Assembly (NCBI RefSeq): GCF_019599465.1
Contig: NZ_RKLR01000002.1
Span: 372,001-436,000, forward strand
DNA from: Haloarcula rubra
GTDB taxonomy: Archaea; Halobacteriota; Halobacteria; Halobacteriales; Haloarculaceae
Direction: 5' to 3'
Length of the DNA stretch: 64,000 nucleotides
Shown here: positions 34,754 to 43,698 of the stretch, piece after piece
Layout of the letters: each line of letters starts with the position of its first letter
Numbering within the stretch: position 1 is the stretch's first letter
Notes under the pieces: generated by a model
The model's database searches: none
The model's input: only the letters and a program-made list of their open reading frames with translations
Told to the model about the DNA's origin: nothing
Position numbers and translations under genes: made by a program

Positions 34754-35905
34754 ATGCGTCTCGCACTCATCGGGGTCGGTCAGGCTGGTGGCAAGGTCAC
34801 GGACGCCTTTCTGGAGTACGCCGACCGGACGGACAGCGATATCGTCGTCGACGCGCTGGCGGTCAACACCGCCAAAGCGGACCTGCTGGGCCTCCAGCGG
34901 GTCCCGGTCGGCAACCGCCTACTCATCGGCACCGACCGCGTGAAGGGCCACGGCGTCGGCGCCGACAACGAACTGGGCGCCGAAATCGCGCAGGCCGACA
35001 GCGAGGAGGTGCTGGACGCCGTCGCCGACGTCCCGACCCACGAGGTGGACGCCTTCATGCTCGTCGCCGGCCTCGGCGGCGGCACCGGGTCCGGCGTCGC
35101 GCCGTACCTCGCGAAGGAACTCGGCCGGCGGTACGAGGAACCGGTGTACGGGCTGGGACTGCTCCCAGCGAAGGACGAGGGCGGCATCTACATGCTCAAC
35201 GCCGCCCGGTCGTTCATGACGTTCGTCCGCGAGGTGGACAACCTCGTCGTCTACGACAACGAGACGATGAGCGGTGCCGGAGACAGTCTCGCCAGCGGGT
35301 TCGCACGGGCCAACGAGCAACTCGCCCGCCGCTTCGGCGTCCTCCTCGCCGCCGGCGAGACAGACGGCCGGGTGGTCCCCGAACAGGTGGTCGACGCCAG
35401 CGAGATCATCAACACGCTCGCCTGTGGCGGGGTCTCCTCGTTCGGCTACGCGGCCTCGCCCGTCGAGCGCAAGCGGGGGTTCTTCGGCGGGAAGAAGGCC
35501 GCCGACCCCTCCGACGCGACGCCACGCATCCTCTCGACGGTCCGGCAGGCCACGCTGGGTCGCCTCTCGCTGCCCTGCGAGATAACGAGCGCCGAGCGCG
35601 CACTCGTCGTCGTCGCCGGGCCGCCGGAACTGCTGAGCCGGCAGGGCGTCGAGAAGGCCCGCAACTGGCTGGAGGAGGCGACGGGGACGATGGAGGTCCG
35701 GGGCGGGGACTTCCCGGTCCCGGATGCCGACGAGGTGGCCGCCGCGGTGGTCCTCTCGGGGGTCAGCGACGTCCCGCGCGTCAAGGAACTGCAGGGCATC
35801 GCCATCGAGACCCAGCAGTCGATGCGCGAGTTGAGCGATCGCTCGGAGACGAAGCTCGCGGACCTGCTGTCGGCGCCCGAGGGCGACCTCGAACCGCTGT
35901 TCTAA
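34754..35905 (+). CDS. cetZ: CetZ tubulin-superfamily GTPase
   Basis: 383 residues. The GTP-binding T1 loop is IGVGQAGGKV (6-15) and the tubulin signature is GGGTGSG (108-114). The T7-region and C-terminal domain match CetZ rather than FtsZ: no long acidic N-terminal extension and a CetZ-like LPAKDEGGIYMLNAARS block. CetZ proteins polymerise at the membrane and control cell shape and motility development in haloarchaea. Which paralogue (CetZ1, CetZ2 or other) cannot be decided here. Convergent with the lipoprotein gene, 4-nt overlap. Confidence 0.93.
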   Translation: MRLALIGVGQAGGKVTDAFLEYADRTDSDIVVDALAVNTAKADLLGLQRVPVGNRLLIGTDRVKGHGVGADNELGAEIAQADSEEVLDAVADVPTHEVDAFMLVAGLGGGTGSGVAPYLAKELGRRYEEPVYGLGLLPAKDEGGIYMLNAARSFMTFVREVDNLVVYDNETMSGAGDSLASGFARANEQLARRFGVLLAAGETDGRVVPEQVVDASEIINTLACGGVSSFGYAASPVERKRGFFGGKKAADPSDATPRILSTVRQATLGRLSLPCEITSAERALVVVAGPPELLSRQGVEKARNWLEEATGTMEVRGGDFPVPDADEVAAAVVLSGVSDVPRVKELQGIAIETQQSMRELSDRSETKLADLLSAPEGDLEPLF

Positions 35906-36798
35906 CCCCGCATCTCCTCCGGATACCGGACCTCGGCCCACCAGTCGGCGTCGTCGTAGCGCAGGAGCCACGTCCCGCTGTACTCGGACACTTCGACGGC
36001 CACGTCGTCGTGGTCGCGGAACCGCTCGACGAGCGCCGTGAACGCTTCCGAGGGCGGGTCCTCGGACTCGGCCTCGCCGTTCTTGGCGTCGTCGAGGATG
36101 GCCCGCTGGTCGGCGGGCAGGGCGCCGAACGAGAACCGGAAGCGCTCGCGTGCGATGCTGGCCAGTCCGGTCTCGTCTTCGGCCAGCAATTCGGCGCGGT
36201 ACCGGTAGTCGGCGACCTCGACGTCACGGCTCTCGGGGACGGCGATGCCGAACGTCTCGCCGTCGCGCGTGACACCGTCGTACTCGGGTTCGGGGACGAC
36301 GACGGAGTCGGCGGCCTCGGCGTCCGTGTAGTGCACGCTGACGCCGAACGTCGCCCCAGAGTCCCGTCCGGTGTCGGGGTTCAGCAGGTGTCCGATTCTT
36401 TCTCTGTCGACCCTCGGCAAGTCGGTGAACGCGACGGTGTTCTCGGGGGCAGGGTCCGGGTCGAACGTCGCCTCGACGTTGTACCGCGTCTCGGTGCGAA
36501 CGTCGGTCTCCTCGTAGCTGACGTCGTAGTACGACCCCTCGTACTCGATGGGGTCGCTCGGTTCGAACGGCGGGTGCGTGTCGGTCACCGTCGCGCGGTC
36601 GGCGTCGCCTTCGATTGCGCCGACGGTGAGGTCACGGTACGAGTCGGGGAGATCGGCAGCGGGGAAAGCCCACTGCGCGGCGAGCGTGGTGTCCTCGCTC
36701 ACGTCCGTCAGGCGGATGGACCCACGGGGGTCCGAACAGCCAGCGAGGGGGAGGGTCGCGCCGACGGCGACGGCGGCGAGGAACTGGCGGCGTCGCAT
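35902..36798 (-). CDS. Tat-exported lipoprotein, unknown function
   Basis: 298 residues. The N-terminus MRRRQFLAAVAVGATLPLAG-C combines a twin-arginine signal (RRRQFL) with a lipobox ending in Cys21 (LAGC), the standard haloarchaeal Tat lipoprotein arrangement. The mature part is acidic with several Tyr/Trp-rich strands (YEGSYYDVSYEETDVRTETRY in parts; WWAEVRYPEEMRG at the end). It is therefore predicted to face the cell exterior, anchored by lipid. No known domain recognised; ATG 36798 is fixed by the signal peptide. Confidence 0.85.
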   Translation of the reverse strand: MRRRQFLAAVAVGATLPLAGCSDPRGSIRLTDVSEDTTLAAQWAFPAADLPDSYRDLTVGAIEGDADRATVTDTHPPFEPSDPIEYEGSYYDVSYEETDVRTETRYNVEATFDPDPAPENTVAFTDLPRVDRERIGHLLNPDTGRDSGATFGVSVHYTDAEAADSVVVPEPEYDGVTRDGETFGIAVPESRDVEVADYRYRAELLAEDETGLASIARERFRFSFGALPADQRAILDDAKNGEAESEDPPSEAFTALVERFRDHDDVAVEVSEYSGTWLLRYDDADWWAEVRYPEEMRG

Positions 36799-36839
36799 AC
36801 CGACACCTGTCGGACGGTTGGTGAATAGTTTGTGGTCGG

Positions 36840-37877
36840 TTACTCGACCCGGGCGTCGACGACGACGTGGGCGACCCCCTCGCTGTACCCCTTCACGCGC
36901 CGGGTGTCCAGAATCTCGACCGAGCGACCGGCGTCGTTCGCCGCCGCTTCCAACCGCTCGAGAGGGCGCTCGAAGACCAGCGCCTCGGGCGTCGCCTCGT
37001 GCATGTGGACGACGCCGCCGGCGGCCAGCGCTTCGAGTGCGCTGTCGAGGTACTCGTATGCGTCGTAGTACCCCATCATCACGCGGTCGGCGCGGGCCTC
37101 CCTCGCGAACTCCGGCACGACGTCCCGGCAATCTGCCCGGTAGGGCTGGACGTTCCCGTCGACGCCGTTTCGCATCACGTTCTCGACCAGATAGCGGAAG
37201 GCCGTCGGGTTGCGCTCGACGGCGGTGACGTTCGCGCCCGCGCGGGCCATCGGGAGCGTGAAGTAGCCGATGCCCGCGAACATGTCGAGGACGCGCTCAC
37301 CGGCCGAAACCACGTCGCCCATCCGCGCCCGCTCGGCCTTGTTCCCCGGCGAGAACATGACGTCGGCGAGGTCCAGTCCGTACTGGGTGCCGTGTTCGGT
37401 GTGGACCGTCTCGGTGTCGCCCTCGCCGGCGACGACGGTGACGTCGGGTTCGCGGTGGTCGCCGGCGATGCCGCCCCGGTCCAGCACCGTGTCGGCCTCG
37501 CCGTGCAGGGCGAGCAACGCCTGTCCGACCTCTTCGGGACGGGGGGCGTCGCCCACGTCGACGAGGACGACGCTTCCGACGACGGCCCACGAGGACGGTG
37601 CAGCGTCGAGTTCGTCGTCGGTCCAGCCACGGTCCCGGAGGTGATCGTCGAGCGTCCGCAGGCGTGGCTCGCCGACCTGCTGGACGACGTCGCGCACCCC
37701 GACCGACCGTGGCGGTGCCGTCACCGGGACGGCGACGCTGTCCGTGTCCCACGAGCGGACGCTCCGGTCCGGGTCGTAGACGCCCTCGTCGGTCAGCGCG
37801 TCGACGACGGTCTGGGCCCGCGGTTTCGCCACGACGACGGCGAGACGCTGGCCGCGGTCGGCGTCGTCTTCAGCCAT
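36840..37877 (-). CDS. taw2: Trm5/TYW2-type tRNA methyltransferase family, Taw2-like
   Basis: 345 residues. An N-terminal region (1-150) precedes a class I SAM domain with VLDMFAGIGYFTLPMA (about 195-210) and NVTAVERNP. The catalytic-region motif is RVMMGYYDAYEYL (about 262-275). MGY at this place is typical of TYW2/Taw2, which transfers the aminocarboxypropyl group in wybutosine formation at G37, whereas Trm5 carries an NLP motif. I therefore favour Taw2, acknowledging that annotation pipelines often call such proteins plain class I methyltransferases. Its start overlaps the end of nmd3 by 8 nt. Confidence 0.8.
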   Translation of the reverse strand: MAEDDADRGQRLAVVVAKPRAQTVVDALTDEGVYDPDRSVRSWDTDSVAVPVTAPPRSVGVRDVVQQVGEPRLRTLDDHLRDRGWTDDELDAAPSSWAVVGSVVLVDVGDAPRPEEVGQALLALHGEADTVLDRGGIAGDHREPDVTVVAGEGDTETVHTEHGTQYGLDLADVMFSPGNKAERARMGDVVSAGERVLDMFAGIGYFTLPMARAGANVTAVERNPTAFRYLVENVMRNGVDGNVQPYRADCRDVVPEFAREARADRVMMGYYDAYEYLDSALEALAAGGVVHMHEATPEALVFERPLERLEAAANDAGRSVEILDTRRVKGYSEGVAHVVVDARVE

Positions 37878-39003
37878 CGTCGCCGGTCCCGTTCTCGGGC
37901 AGGACGTGCAGGCCGGCGGCGCTCTTGAACACCGTCAGTTCGTCGGCGTCGGTGTCCAGATAGTCCGGGCGCGGAATCGTCACGCTCTCGAAGGTGTCGG
38001 GGTCCAGCACCTGCACGGCGTTCTCGTCCTCGACGGCGACGAGCGTCGTCGTCTGGCCGTCCTCGCGAAAGCCCAGTCGCTCGCCGTCGGGGGCCTCCCC
38101 CGCCTCGAAACTGGCCTCGTAGTGCTCGCCCGTCGCCAGTCGAACCCCTTTCAGGTTCCCCTGTACGGAGCGCACGAGGACCGGGCCGTCGCCGTCCTCG
38201 GGGTCGATTATCTCGCCCTGCTGGTAGCGGGGGAGGCGGACGGCGTAGGTCATCCGGTAGAGCTTCTGGCCGTCCTCGTCCTCGGTGATGAGGCGCTTCG
38301 AATCGGAGTACGAGCCACCCAACTGGGCGGTGATGCGTTTCGCGATGCCCAGCCCCATCTGGTTCGTCGAAATCTTCATGTTCAGCCCCTCCGGGACCTC
38401 CTTCTTCTCGGTGATGAACGCGTTGCGGTCCCCGGTATCCTCTCGGGTGGCGATGTACTCTTCGGCGATGGTCTTCGCGCGCTCGACTTCCTCGTCTGTC
38501 GGGTCCCGTTCGTCGGCCCGCACCTGCACGACGCTGGCGAACGAGCCACCCGCTATCTTCCCGCAGCGCTCGCAGGTCTGCCGGGAGATGCTGACGGGGA
38601 CGACGACTTCCTCGGTGACTGGCGTCTCGCGGACGACGCCGGAGAACTCGGCGTGCATCCGGATGTTGTTCTGGTCGACCTGTTCGGGGGCGACCTGCCA
38701 CGCGATAGACTGGGCGTCGACGTGGACGCCCAGCGCCTCGCTGACCTGTTCGACGGCGACGTCGGTGTAGTCCTCGGCGCCGACGTCGACCCAGCGGTTC
38801 CCCTTGTGGACCGCGCCACACTGCGAGCAGACGCGGACCTGTATCTCCTCGGGCGCGTCCACGAGGTCGAACTCGTCGAAGTAGCAGGCGTCACACAGCA
38901 CGCGCTCGGAGTCCCGCTGAGCGCCCGGGAGGTCGGGGCGGTCCTCGGGTGGCTCCGCCATCTCGTCGCCACAGCGCGGGCAGAAAGCTCCAGACCGACT
39001 CAT
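37870..39003 (-). CDS. nmd3: NMD3 family 60S/50S ribosome assembly protein
   Basis: 377 residues. The N-terminal zinc-binding region shows repeated CxxC pairs: C8-x2-C11, C37-x2-C40, C59-x2-C62 and, later, CERCGKIAGGSF. Downstream segments ITEKKEVPEGLNMKISTNQM and KLYRMTYAVRLPRYQQGEII match NMD3, the eukaryotic large-subunit export adaptor; archaeal members presumably act in large-subunit maturation. The gene is translationally coupled to taw2 (8-nt overlap). Confidence 0.95.
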   Translation of the reverse strand: MSRSGAFCPRCGDEMAEPPEDRPDLPGAQRDSERVLCDACYFDEFDLVDAPEEIQVRVCSQCGAVHKGNRWVDVGAEDYTDVAVEQVSEALGVHVDAQSIAWQVAPEQVDQNNIRMHAEFSGVVRETPVTEEVVVPVSISRQTCERCGKIAGGSFASVVQVRADERDPTDEEVERAKTIAEEYIATREDTGDRNAFITEKKEVPEGLNMKISTNQMGLGIAKRITAQLGGSYSDSKRLITEDEDGQKLYRMTYAVRLPRYQQGEIIDPEDGDGPVLVRSVQGNLKGVRLATGEHYEASFEAGEAPDGERLGFREDGQTTTLVAVEDENAVQVLDPDTFESVTIPRPDYLDTDADELTVFKSAAGLHVLPENGTGDDG

Positions 39004-39064
39004 TGTCTCCGGATACTGGACTCGGGCGGTTACGTATTGCGTTCCGCTCTGGCGGGACGTCGGC

Positions 39065-39958
39065 TTACTCCCCGAGCAGACTCGGCGCCGGAACGTCGGC
39101 GTCGGCGGCCTCGCGCCACGAGTGTGTCGGCTCCCACGCCAGCAGCCCTTGCGCCTTCGCCGTCGAGAGCGCCGACTGGTCGCCGTCGAGTTCGCACTCG
39201 GCCGGGAGTTCGCCCCAGAACTCCTCGACGAGGTCGGCGGTCGGCCGGCCGACGTAGTTGTCGGCGGCGGCCGCGTGGAACGCCTCGTGGCCTCCGAGGT
39301 CGGCCTCCAGTGCCGCGGCGACGAGCGAGGCCACGTCCCGCACGTCGACGTACGACCAGCAGTTGCCCGCCCCGCCGGCGAGGTCTCCCTCGGCGACGTC
39401 GCGGCAGGTGTACTCGCCGGGATACTGAATCCACGAGGGGCGAATCGAGGCCACGTCGACGCCGTCGCGCCGGACGACCATCTTCGCTATCTCCTCGCCG
39501 GCCACCTTCGACGTGCCGTAGGGGTCCTCGGGAGCCATCGGGTGGTCCTCGTCGATGGGGAGGTACGCGGGCAGCGGCGTCTCCTCGGCGAACGCGAGGC
39601 CGTAGGCGCTCTCGGAGGAGGCCCACACCACGTCGGCACCGACCCGTCCGGCGGCGTCCAGCACGTTGTACGCGCCGGAGACGTTGGTGTCGAAGACGCG
39701 CGTCCCGGCGTGCCGTTCGGGGGCCGGAATCGCCGCCCAGTGGACGACGGCTTCGGGGGCGTACTCCGCGAGGAGGTCACGGACCTCCGCCCCGTCGGTG
39801 ACGTCGACGGCTTTGAACTCGACGTGGTCGCGTTCGGGCACTTCCCAGCCCGGGTGGTCCAGGTCGACGCAGACGACGTGGTACTCGCCCGCGAGGTGGT
39901 CACATATCCAGCGCCCGGAGCGGCCGCGGCCGCCGGTGACGACGACTGTCTCGGTCAT
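39065..39958 (-). CDS. NAD-dependent epimerase/dehydratase (SDR)
   Basis: 297 residues. Dinucleotide motif TGGRGRSGRWI (8-18), VDVTDGAEVRDLL, then the catalytic SSESAYG and Y-x-x-x-K in DPYGTSKVAGEEI. Typical extended SDR acting on nucleotide sugars or uronic acids; the NVSGAYNVLDAAGRVGADVVWASSESAYG region (in parts) is like uronate dehydrogenase-type proteins but no firm substrate can be given. The start is ATG 39958. 61 nt downstream of nmd3's start on the same strand, probably a separate transcript. Confidence 0.9.
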   Translation of the reverse strand: MTETVVVTGGRGRSGRWICDHLAGEYHVVCVDLDHPGWEVPERDHVEFKAVDVTDGAEVRDLLAEYAPEAVVHWAAIPAPERHAGTRVFDTNVSGAYNVLDAAGRVGADVVWASSESAYGLAFAEETPLPAYLPIDEDHPMAPEDPYGTSKVAGEEIAKMVVRRDGVDVASIRPSWIQYPGEYTCRDVAEGDLAGGAGNCWSYVDVRDVASLVAAALEADLGGHEAFHAAAADNYVGRPTADLVEEFWGELPAECELDGDQSALSTAKAQGLLAWEPTHSWREAADADVPAPSLLGE

Positions 39959-40082
39959 AGCCGTCGTTACGGCCGCTCGCACAAATGCGTAGGGACACCG
40001 GCACACGGCGTCGTCTCGCCGCCGTGTGCCAGCAGGACACACGATAGCGGGGTTTTAGACCGTCCATCGCATACCTCCGGGT

Positions 40083-40964
40083 ATGCAGTGGCAAACCGAC
40101 TGGGGACTCCGCGGTCGGATGGCCTTGACGATGTTCCTGCTGTTCGGGCTGTACATCGTCTTCATCGGCCTCCTCAGTCTGTACTTCACGAACTTCGCCG
40201 CCATCGTGCTGGTGATGGCGCTGTTCATGGGCGCGCAGTTCTTCTTCAGCGACAAACTGGCGCTGTACTCGATGGGCGCCCGCGAGGTCGACCCCGACGA
40301 GTACCCCGAACTCCACCGGATGGTCGACCGCCTCTCCCAGCAGGCCGACCTGCCCAAGCCGAAGGTCGCCGTCGCGGACTCGCGCACCCCCAACGCCTTC
40401 GCGACCGGTCGGTCCCAGAAGAACGCGGCCGTCTGCGTGACAACCGGCCTCATGCGCATGCTCGACGACGAGGAACTGGAGGGCGTCGTCGCCCACGAAC
40501 TCGCGCACGTCAAGAACCGCGACGTGATGGTGATGACCATCGCCTCGTTCCTCTCGACCATCGCCTTCCTCATCGTCCGCTGGGGGTGGCTCTTCGCCGG
40601 CGGCCGCGACCGCGGCGGCCAGCAACAGGCCCCGGTCTTCGTCGCCATCCTCGCCTCGCTCGTGGTGTGGATAGTGTCGTTCCTCCTGATTCGGGCGCTC
40701 AGCCGCTACCGGGAGTTCGCCGCCGACCGCGGCGGGGCGTCCATCACCGGCAAGCCCTCGGCGCTGGCGACGGCGCTGATGAAGATAGACAGCGGGATGG
40801 AGAAGGTGCCGGAAGACGACCTGCGCGGCCAGTCGGAGATGAACGCGTTCTTCATCGTCCCCATCCGCATCGGCTGGATCGGCCGCCTGTTCAGCACCCA
40901 CCCCCAGACCGAGAAGCGCATCGACCGCCTCCGGGACATGGAACGCGAACTAGAGGGTCGCTGA
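40083..40964 (+). CDS. htpX: M48 zinc metalloprotease HtpX
   Basis: 293-residue membrane protease. Two N-terminal transmembrane helices (about 12-55), the zinc motif H138-E139-L-A-H142, two more helices (VMVMTIASFLSTIAFLIVRW, VFVAILASLVVWIVSFLLI), then the third ligand region REFAADRGGASITGKP. HtpX degrades damaged membrane proteins under stress. It is followed by pspAB with a structured repeat element in between; the HtpX-PspAB pairing is known from haloarchaea and suggests an envelope-stress module. Confidence 0.94.
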   Translation: MQWQTDWGLRGRMALTMFLLFGLYIVFIGLLSLYFTNFAAIVLVMALFMGAQFFFSDKLALYSMGAREVDPDEYPELHRMVDRLSQQADLPKPKVAVADSRTPNAFATGRSQKNAAVCVTTGLMRMLDDEELEGVVAHELAHVKNRDVMVMTIASFLSTIAFLIVRWGWLFAGGRDRGGQQQAPVFVAILASLVVWIVSFLLIRALSRYREFAADRGGASITGKPSALATALMKIDSGMEKVPEDDLRGQSEMNAFFIVPIRIGWIGRLFSTHPQTEKRIDRLRDMERELEGR

Positions 40965-41010
40965 GGAACCGGCGTCGTCGCTCTCGCCGTGGTGGTCACG
41001 ACTCTCTACA

Positions 41011-41146
41011 GCCAGAAAGCCCAGTGGAACGTCCGGCTGGTGGGACCGAAAGGGGCCAGTCGCTCGGCGTTCGAGACGAAGTAAGCACCGTGCGGAGCGA
41101 GGCGCGCAGCGAGTCGCAGTAGCCGAGCGACTGGGGGCTTTCTGGC
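41011..41146 (+). repeat. Structured intergenic repeat element, copy 1
   Basis: In order: outer box GCCAGAAAGCCC (41011-41022); GGGACCGAAAGGGGC (41042-41056); 5' arm CCAGTCGCTCGGC (41056-41068); loop box CGAAGTAAGCACCG (41077-41090); 3' arm GCCGAGCGACTGG (41122-41134); closing box GGGCTTTCTGGC (41135-41146). The 13-bp arms pair perfectly, and GAAAG (41048-41052) pairs with CTTTC (41138-41142) across a GGG/GGG mismatch. The closing box is also the exact complement of the outer box. It lies between htpX and pspAB. A second copy with different stems is at 60550-60727. Confidence 0.85.
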
Positions 41147-41213
41147 CGTTCCCGTCGACTCACGACGCTGCTAGCACGAAAACCGCCTTATCCCCGGCCG
41201 ACCACGTACGGGT

Positions 41214-41831
41214 ATGGGACTGTTGGACGGACTCAAGAGCGTCCTCGGCGTGAAGGCCGAGGCCGACGCCACCCGCGACGCCGACCCGGAGGACCTCTTC
41301 GGGATGTCGACGGCCTACGTGACGATGGAGGCCGACCTCGGCTACGAACCCACCGGCGACGCCGCTCTCTGTTTCGGCGACGTGGACAGCACGGACTTCC
41401 AGGACGCCAAAGACGAGGTGGAGACCATCCTCGAAGCCGGGGAGGCCGAGACGGGCACCGTCGCGGAGTTCACCGAGGACGGCCACGGCTACCAGTGGGT
41501 CGTCCTCCACGACGACGACTTCGAGGACCTCGTCACCTCTATCCACTTCGCCGCCGACACGCTCATCGAACGACGCTACGGGTCGCGGCTGTTGGCCGCG
41601 CTCTTCGGCTTCGAGGACGGGCGGACCGGCGACCCCGTCTACTGGGTGTACTCCTTCCGCCGTGGGGCGTACTACCCGTTCGCCCCGGGCCCAGACCGGG
41701 ACCACGAGCGCAACACGACGGCGGAGTTCAAGTTAGAGAGCAACCTCGACGGCGAACTCACCGTCGAAGGGGACAAGGAGTTCTGGTACCCGCTGTGGCC
41801 CGACCGTTCCGGGGACCACCCGTGGGAGTAG
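41214..41831 (+). CDS. pspAB: PspA-associated protein PspAB
   Basis: 205 residues, soluble and acidic: MGLLDGLKSVLGVKAEADAT, STAYVTMEADLGYEPTGDAA, GYQWVVLHDDDFEDLVTSIH and FYPLWPDRSGDHPWE-like C-terminus (ends EFWYPLWPDRSGDHPWE). I recognise this as the haloarchaeal PspAB family, encoded beside HtpX and implicated in PspA-type membrane-stress responses. A TATA-like CTTATCC about 27 nt upstream suggests its own promoter downstream of the structured repeat. Biochemical function not known. Confidence 0.83.
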   Translation: MGLLDGLKSVLGVKAEADATRDADPEDLFGMSTAYVTMEADLGYEPTGDAALCFGDVDSTDFQDAKDEVETILEAGEAETGTVAEFTEDGHGYQWVVLHDDDFEDLVTSIHFAADTLIERRYGSRLLAALFGFEDGRTGDPVYWVYSFRRGAYYPFAPGPDRDHERNTTAEFKLESNLDGELTVEGDKEFWYPLWPDRSGDHPWE

Positions 41832-41834
41832 TGC

Positions 41835-42275
41835 GTGGCTGACACCCCTGCCGTCTACGACCACTACCGACCGAGCGGGACCGACTACCCCGACGGCGTC
41901 TACCGCGTCGTCGGCACCGACGCCGACGGCGTGACGCTCCTCCGGGTCGGCGACGCGGACGGCCGGCGGCGGCACACGGGCGAGGTAGTGACCGTCCCGA
42001 CCGCCGCCCTCTCGGGGTTCGAGGCGGCCGAGAACCCGGACGGAAATCGGTCGCGGCAGGCCGTCGTCCGCTCGTCGCTCGACGGCCTCTACTGGTCGGC
42101 CCGCGCCTTCGTCCAGACGCTCGCGGAACGCCCGCTCCTGTCGACGGCCGCGCTCGCGCTCTTGCTCGCCGGCGAGTTCGGATCGGACGCGCTCTCGCTG
42201 TCCGGGCTGCAGGCCGGCGCACTCATCGTCGTCGGTGGTCTCGCGCTGGTCTACATCGGGAGCGGGCGTCTCTGA
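41835..42275 (+). CDS. Small protein with C-terminal transmembrane helices
   Basis: 146 residues from GTG 41835 (another GTG at 41831 is out of frame). The N-terminal half is a small beta-rich domain (YDHYRPSGTDYPDGVYRVVG, VTLLRVGDADGRRRHTGEVV), the C-terminal part holds two hydrophobic helices (STAALALLLAGEFGS, GALIVVGGLALVYIGSG). It begins 3 nt after pspAB and is probably co-transcribed, so a link to membrane stress is possible. No recognised family. Confidence 0.75.
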   Translation: MADTPAVYDHYRPSGTDYPDGVYRVVGTDADGVTLLRVGDADGRRRHTGEVVTVPTAALSGFEAAENPDGNRSRQAVVRSSLDGLYWSARAFVQTLAERPLLSTAALALLLAGEFGSDALSLSGLQAGALIVVGGLALVYIGSGRL

Positions 42276-42396
42276 CACCGACGCCGCCGCGTCGCTATCG
42301 GTCGGCCGCCCCCTTCCCTTCTAAACGTCCCGATACCGCTCTTCCTTGTCCCGTCGCCGTCCCTCTGTTTCACTTTCACCGCGCTGTTAACGGAGG

Positions 42397-42403
42397 TTTA
42401 TAT
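42397..42403 (+). promoter_or_regulatory. TATA box of radA
   Basis: TTTATAT centred 27 nt before the radA ATG, in a GC-rich context; implies a leaderless radA transcript. Confidence 0.65.
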
Positions 42404-42426
42404 GCCACCGGGCAGAACTCGTATCT

Positions 42427-43473
42427 ATGTCCGCAAGCGAGGACCTCGAAGACCTGCCGGGCGTCGGTCCGGCCACAGCAGAGAAACTCAAAGAGAACGG
42501 CTTCGACTCCTATCAGGGAATCGCCGTCGCCTCCCCCGGCGAACTGTCGAACACGGCCGACATCGGCGAGTCGTCGGCCGCCGACATCATCAACGCCGCC
42601 CGCGACGCCGCCGACATCGGCGGGTTCGAGACCGGCGCGACGGTCCTCGAACGCCGCGAGCAGATCGGGAAGCTCACGTGGGGCGTCGACGAGGTAGACG
42701 ACCTGCTGGGCGGCGGCGTCGAGACCCAGTCCATCACCGAGGTGTACGGCGAGTTCGGGGCCGGCAAGTCGCAGGTGACCCACCAGCTATCGGTCAACGT
42801 CCAACTCCCCGCCGAACACGGCGGGCTGGAGGGTAGCGCCATCTTCATCGACTCGGAGGACACGTTCCGCCCCGAGCGTATCGAACAGATGGTCAAGGGC
42901 CAGACCGACGAGGTGCTGGAAGACACGATGGTCCTCCACGGCGTCGCCGAGGAGGGCGAGGCCGACGCCACCGACGAGGCGATGCTCGACGCCCTCGTCG
43001 AGTCGGTCCTCGACAAGATTCACGTCGCGAAGGCGTTCAACTCCAACCACCAGATTCTGCTCGCCGAGAAGGCCCAGGAGATAGCCAGCGAGACCCAAGA
43101 CGAGGAGTTCCCGGTCCGCTTGCTCGCCGTCGACTCGCTCACTGCACACTTCCGCGCGGAGTACGTCGGCCGCGGTGAACTCGCCGAACGCCAGCAGAAA
43201 CTCAACAAGCACCTCCACGACCTGATGCGGGTCGGCGACCTGAACAACACCGCCGTCGTCGTCACGAATCAGGTCGCCTCCAACCCCGACTCGTTCTTCG
43301 GGGACCCGACCCAGCCAATCGGCGGGAACATCCTCGGCCACACCTCCACCTTCCGCATCTATCTCCGGAAGTCCAAGGGCGACAAGCGTATCGTCAAACT
43401 CGTCGACGCGCCGAACCTGCCCGACGGCGAGGGCGTCATGCGCGTCGAGGAAGGCGGCCTGATGAACGAGTAG
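42427..43473 (+). CDS. radA: DNA repair and recombination protein RadA
   Basis: 348-residue archaeal RecA/Rad51 recombinase that forms filaments on single-stranded DNA. An N-terminal helix-hairpin-helix domain ([20 protein letters not shown], 4-23) precedes the ATPase core with Walker A GEFGAGKS (108-115), Walker [16 protein letters not shown], and the L2/nucleotide region [20 protein letters not shown]. No intein interrupts it, though haloarchaeal radA genes sometimes carry one. Leaderless promoter. The downstream gap holds an inverted pair of ORB-like repeats. Confidence 0.98.
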   Translation: MSASEDLEDLPGVGPATAEKLKENGFDSYQGIAVASPGELSNTADIGESSAADIINAARDAADIGGFETGATVLERREQIGKLTWGVDEVDDLLGGGVETQSITEVYGEFGAGKSQVTHQLSVNVQLPAEHGGLEGSAIFIDSEDTFRPERIEQMVKGQTDEVLEDTMVLHGVAEEGEADATDEAMLDALVESVLDKIHVAKAFNSNHQILLAEKAQEIASETQDEEFPVRLLAVDSLTAHFRAEYVGRGELAERQQKLNKHLHDLMRVGDLNNTAVVVTNQVASNPDSFFGDPTQPIGGNILGHTSTFRIYLRKSKGDKRIVKLVDAPNLPDGEGVMRVEEGGLMNE

Positions 43474-43581
43474 GCCGCCAGCCCGGTTCGGCCTCGCAGT
43501 CCCCTTTTCGCGTTCGGTACCGACCAGCGCCGCGACCACCGACCGAGGCGGGGCGAGCGTGTGAGACGTCCCCGAGACCCG

Positions 43582-43595
43582 AACCCCCTCGTTTC
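43582..43595 (-). other. Candidate origin recognition box (ORB), left
   Basis: Minus strand GAAACGAGGGGGTT, preceded by TCGAGGT. It is the exact inverted partner of 43699-43712. GAAACGAGGGG followed by extra G is the conserved core plus G-string of archaeal ORBs bound by Orc1/Cdc6. Confidence 0.5.
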
Positions 43596-43698
43596 ACCTC
43601 GAACCCGCTCCCGTCGGGCGTCTGTCGGGCGTCAGACGCACCGGAGTGAAAGTGAATCAGGTGACGACGAATCGCCAGAGGGCTGTACATCTCCTGTC

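Noticed and set aside
41011-41146. Repeat copy 1 as an intact insertion sequence or transposon end
   Set aside because: No transposase, no obvious target duplication and only 136 bp long; a structured repeat is the simpler description, though a non-autonomous element is not excluded.
42427-43473. Possible intein in radA (and in rfcS at 59483-60460)
   Set aside because: Both proteins have normal lengths and uninterrupted motif order; no intein splice blocks are seen.
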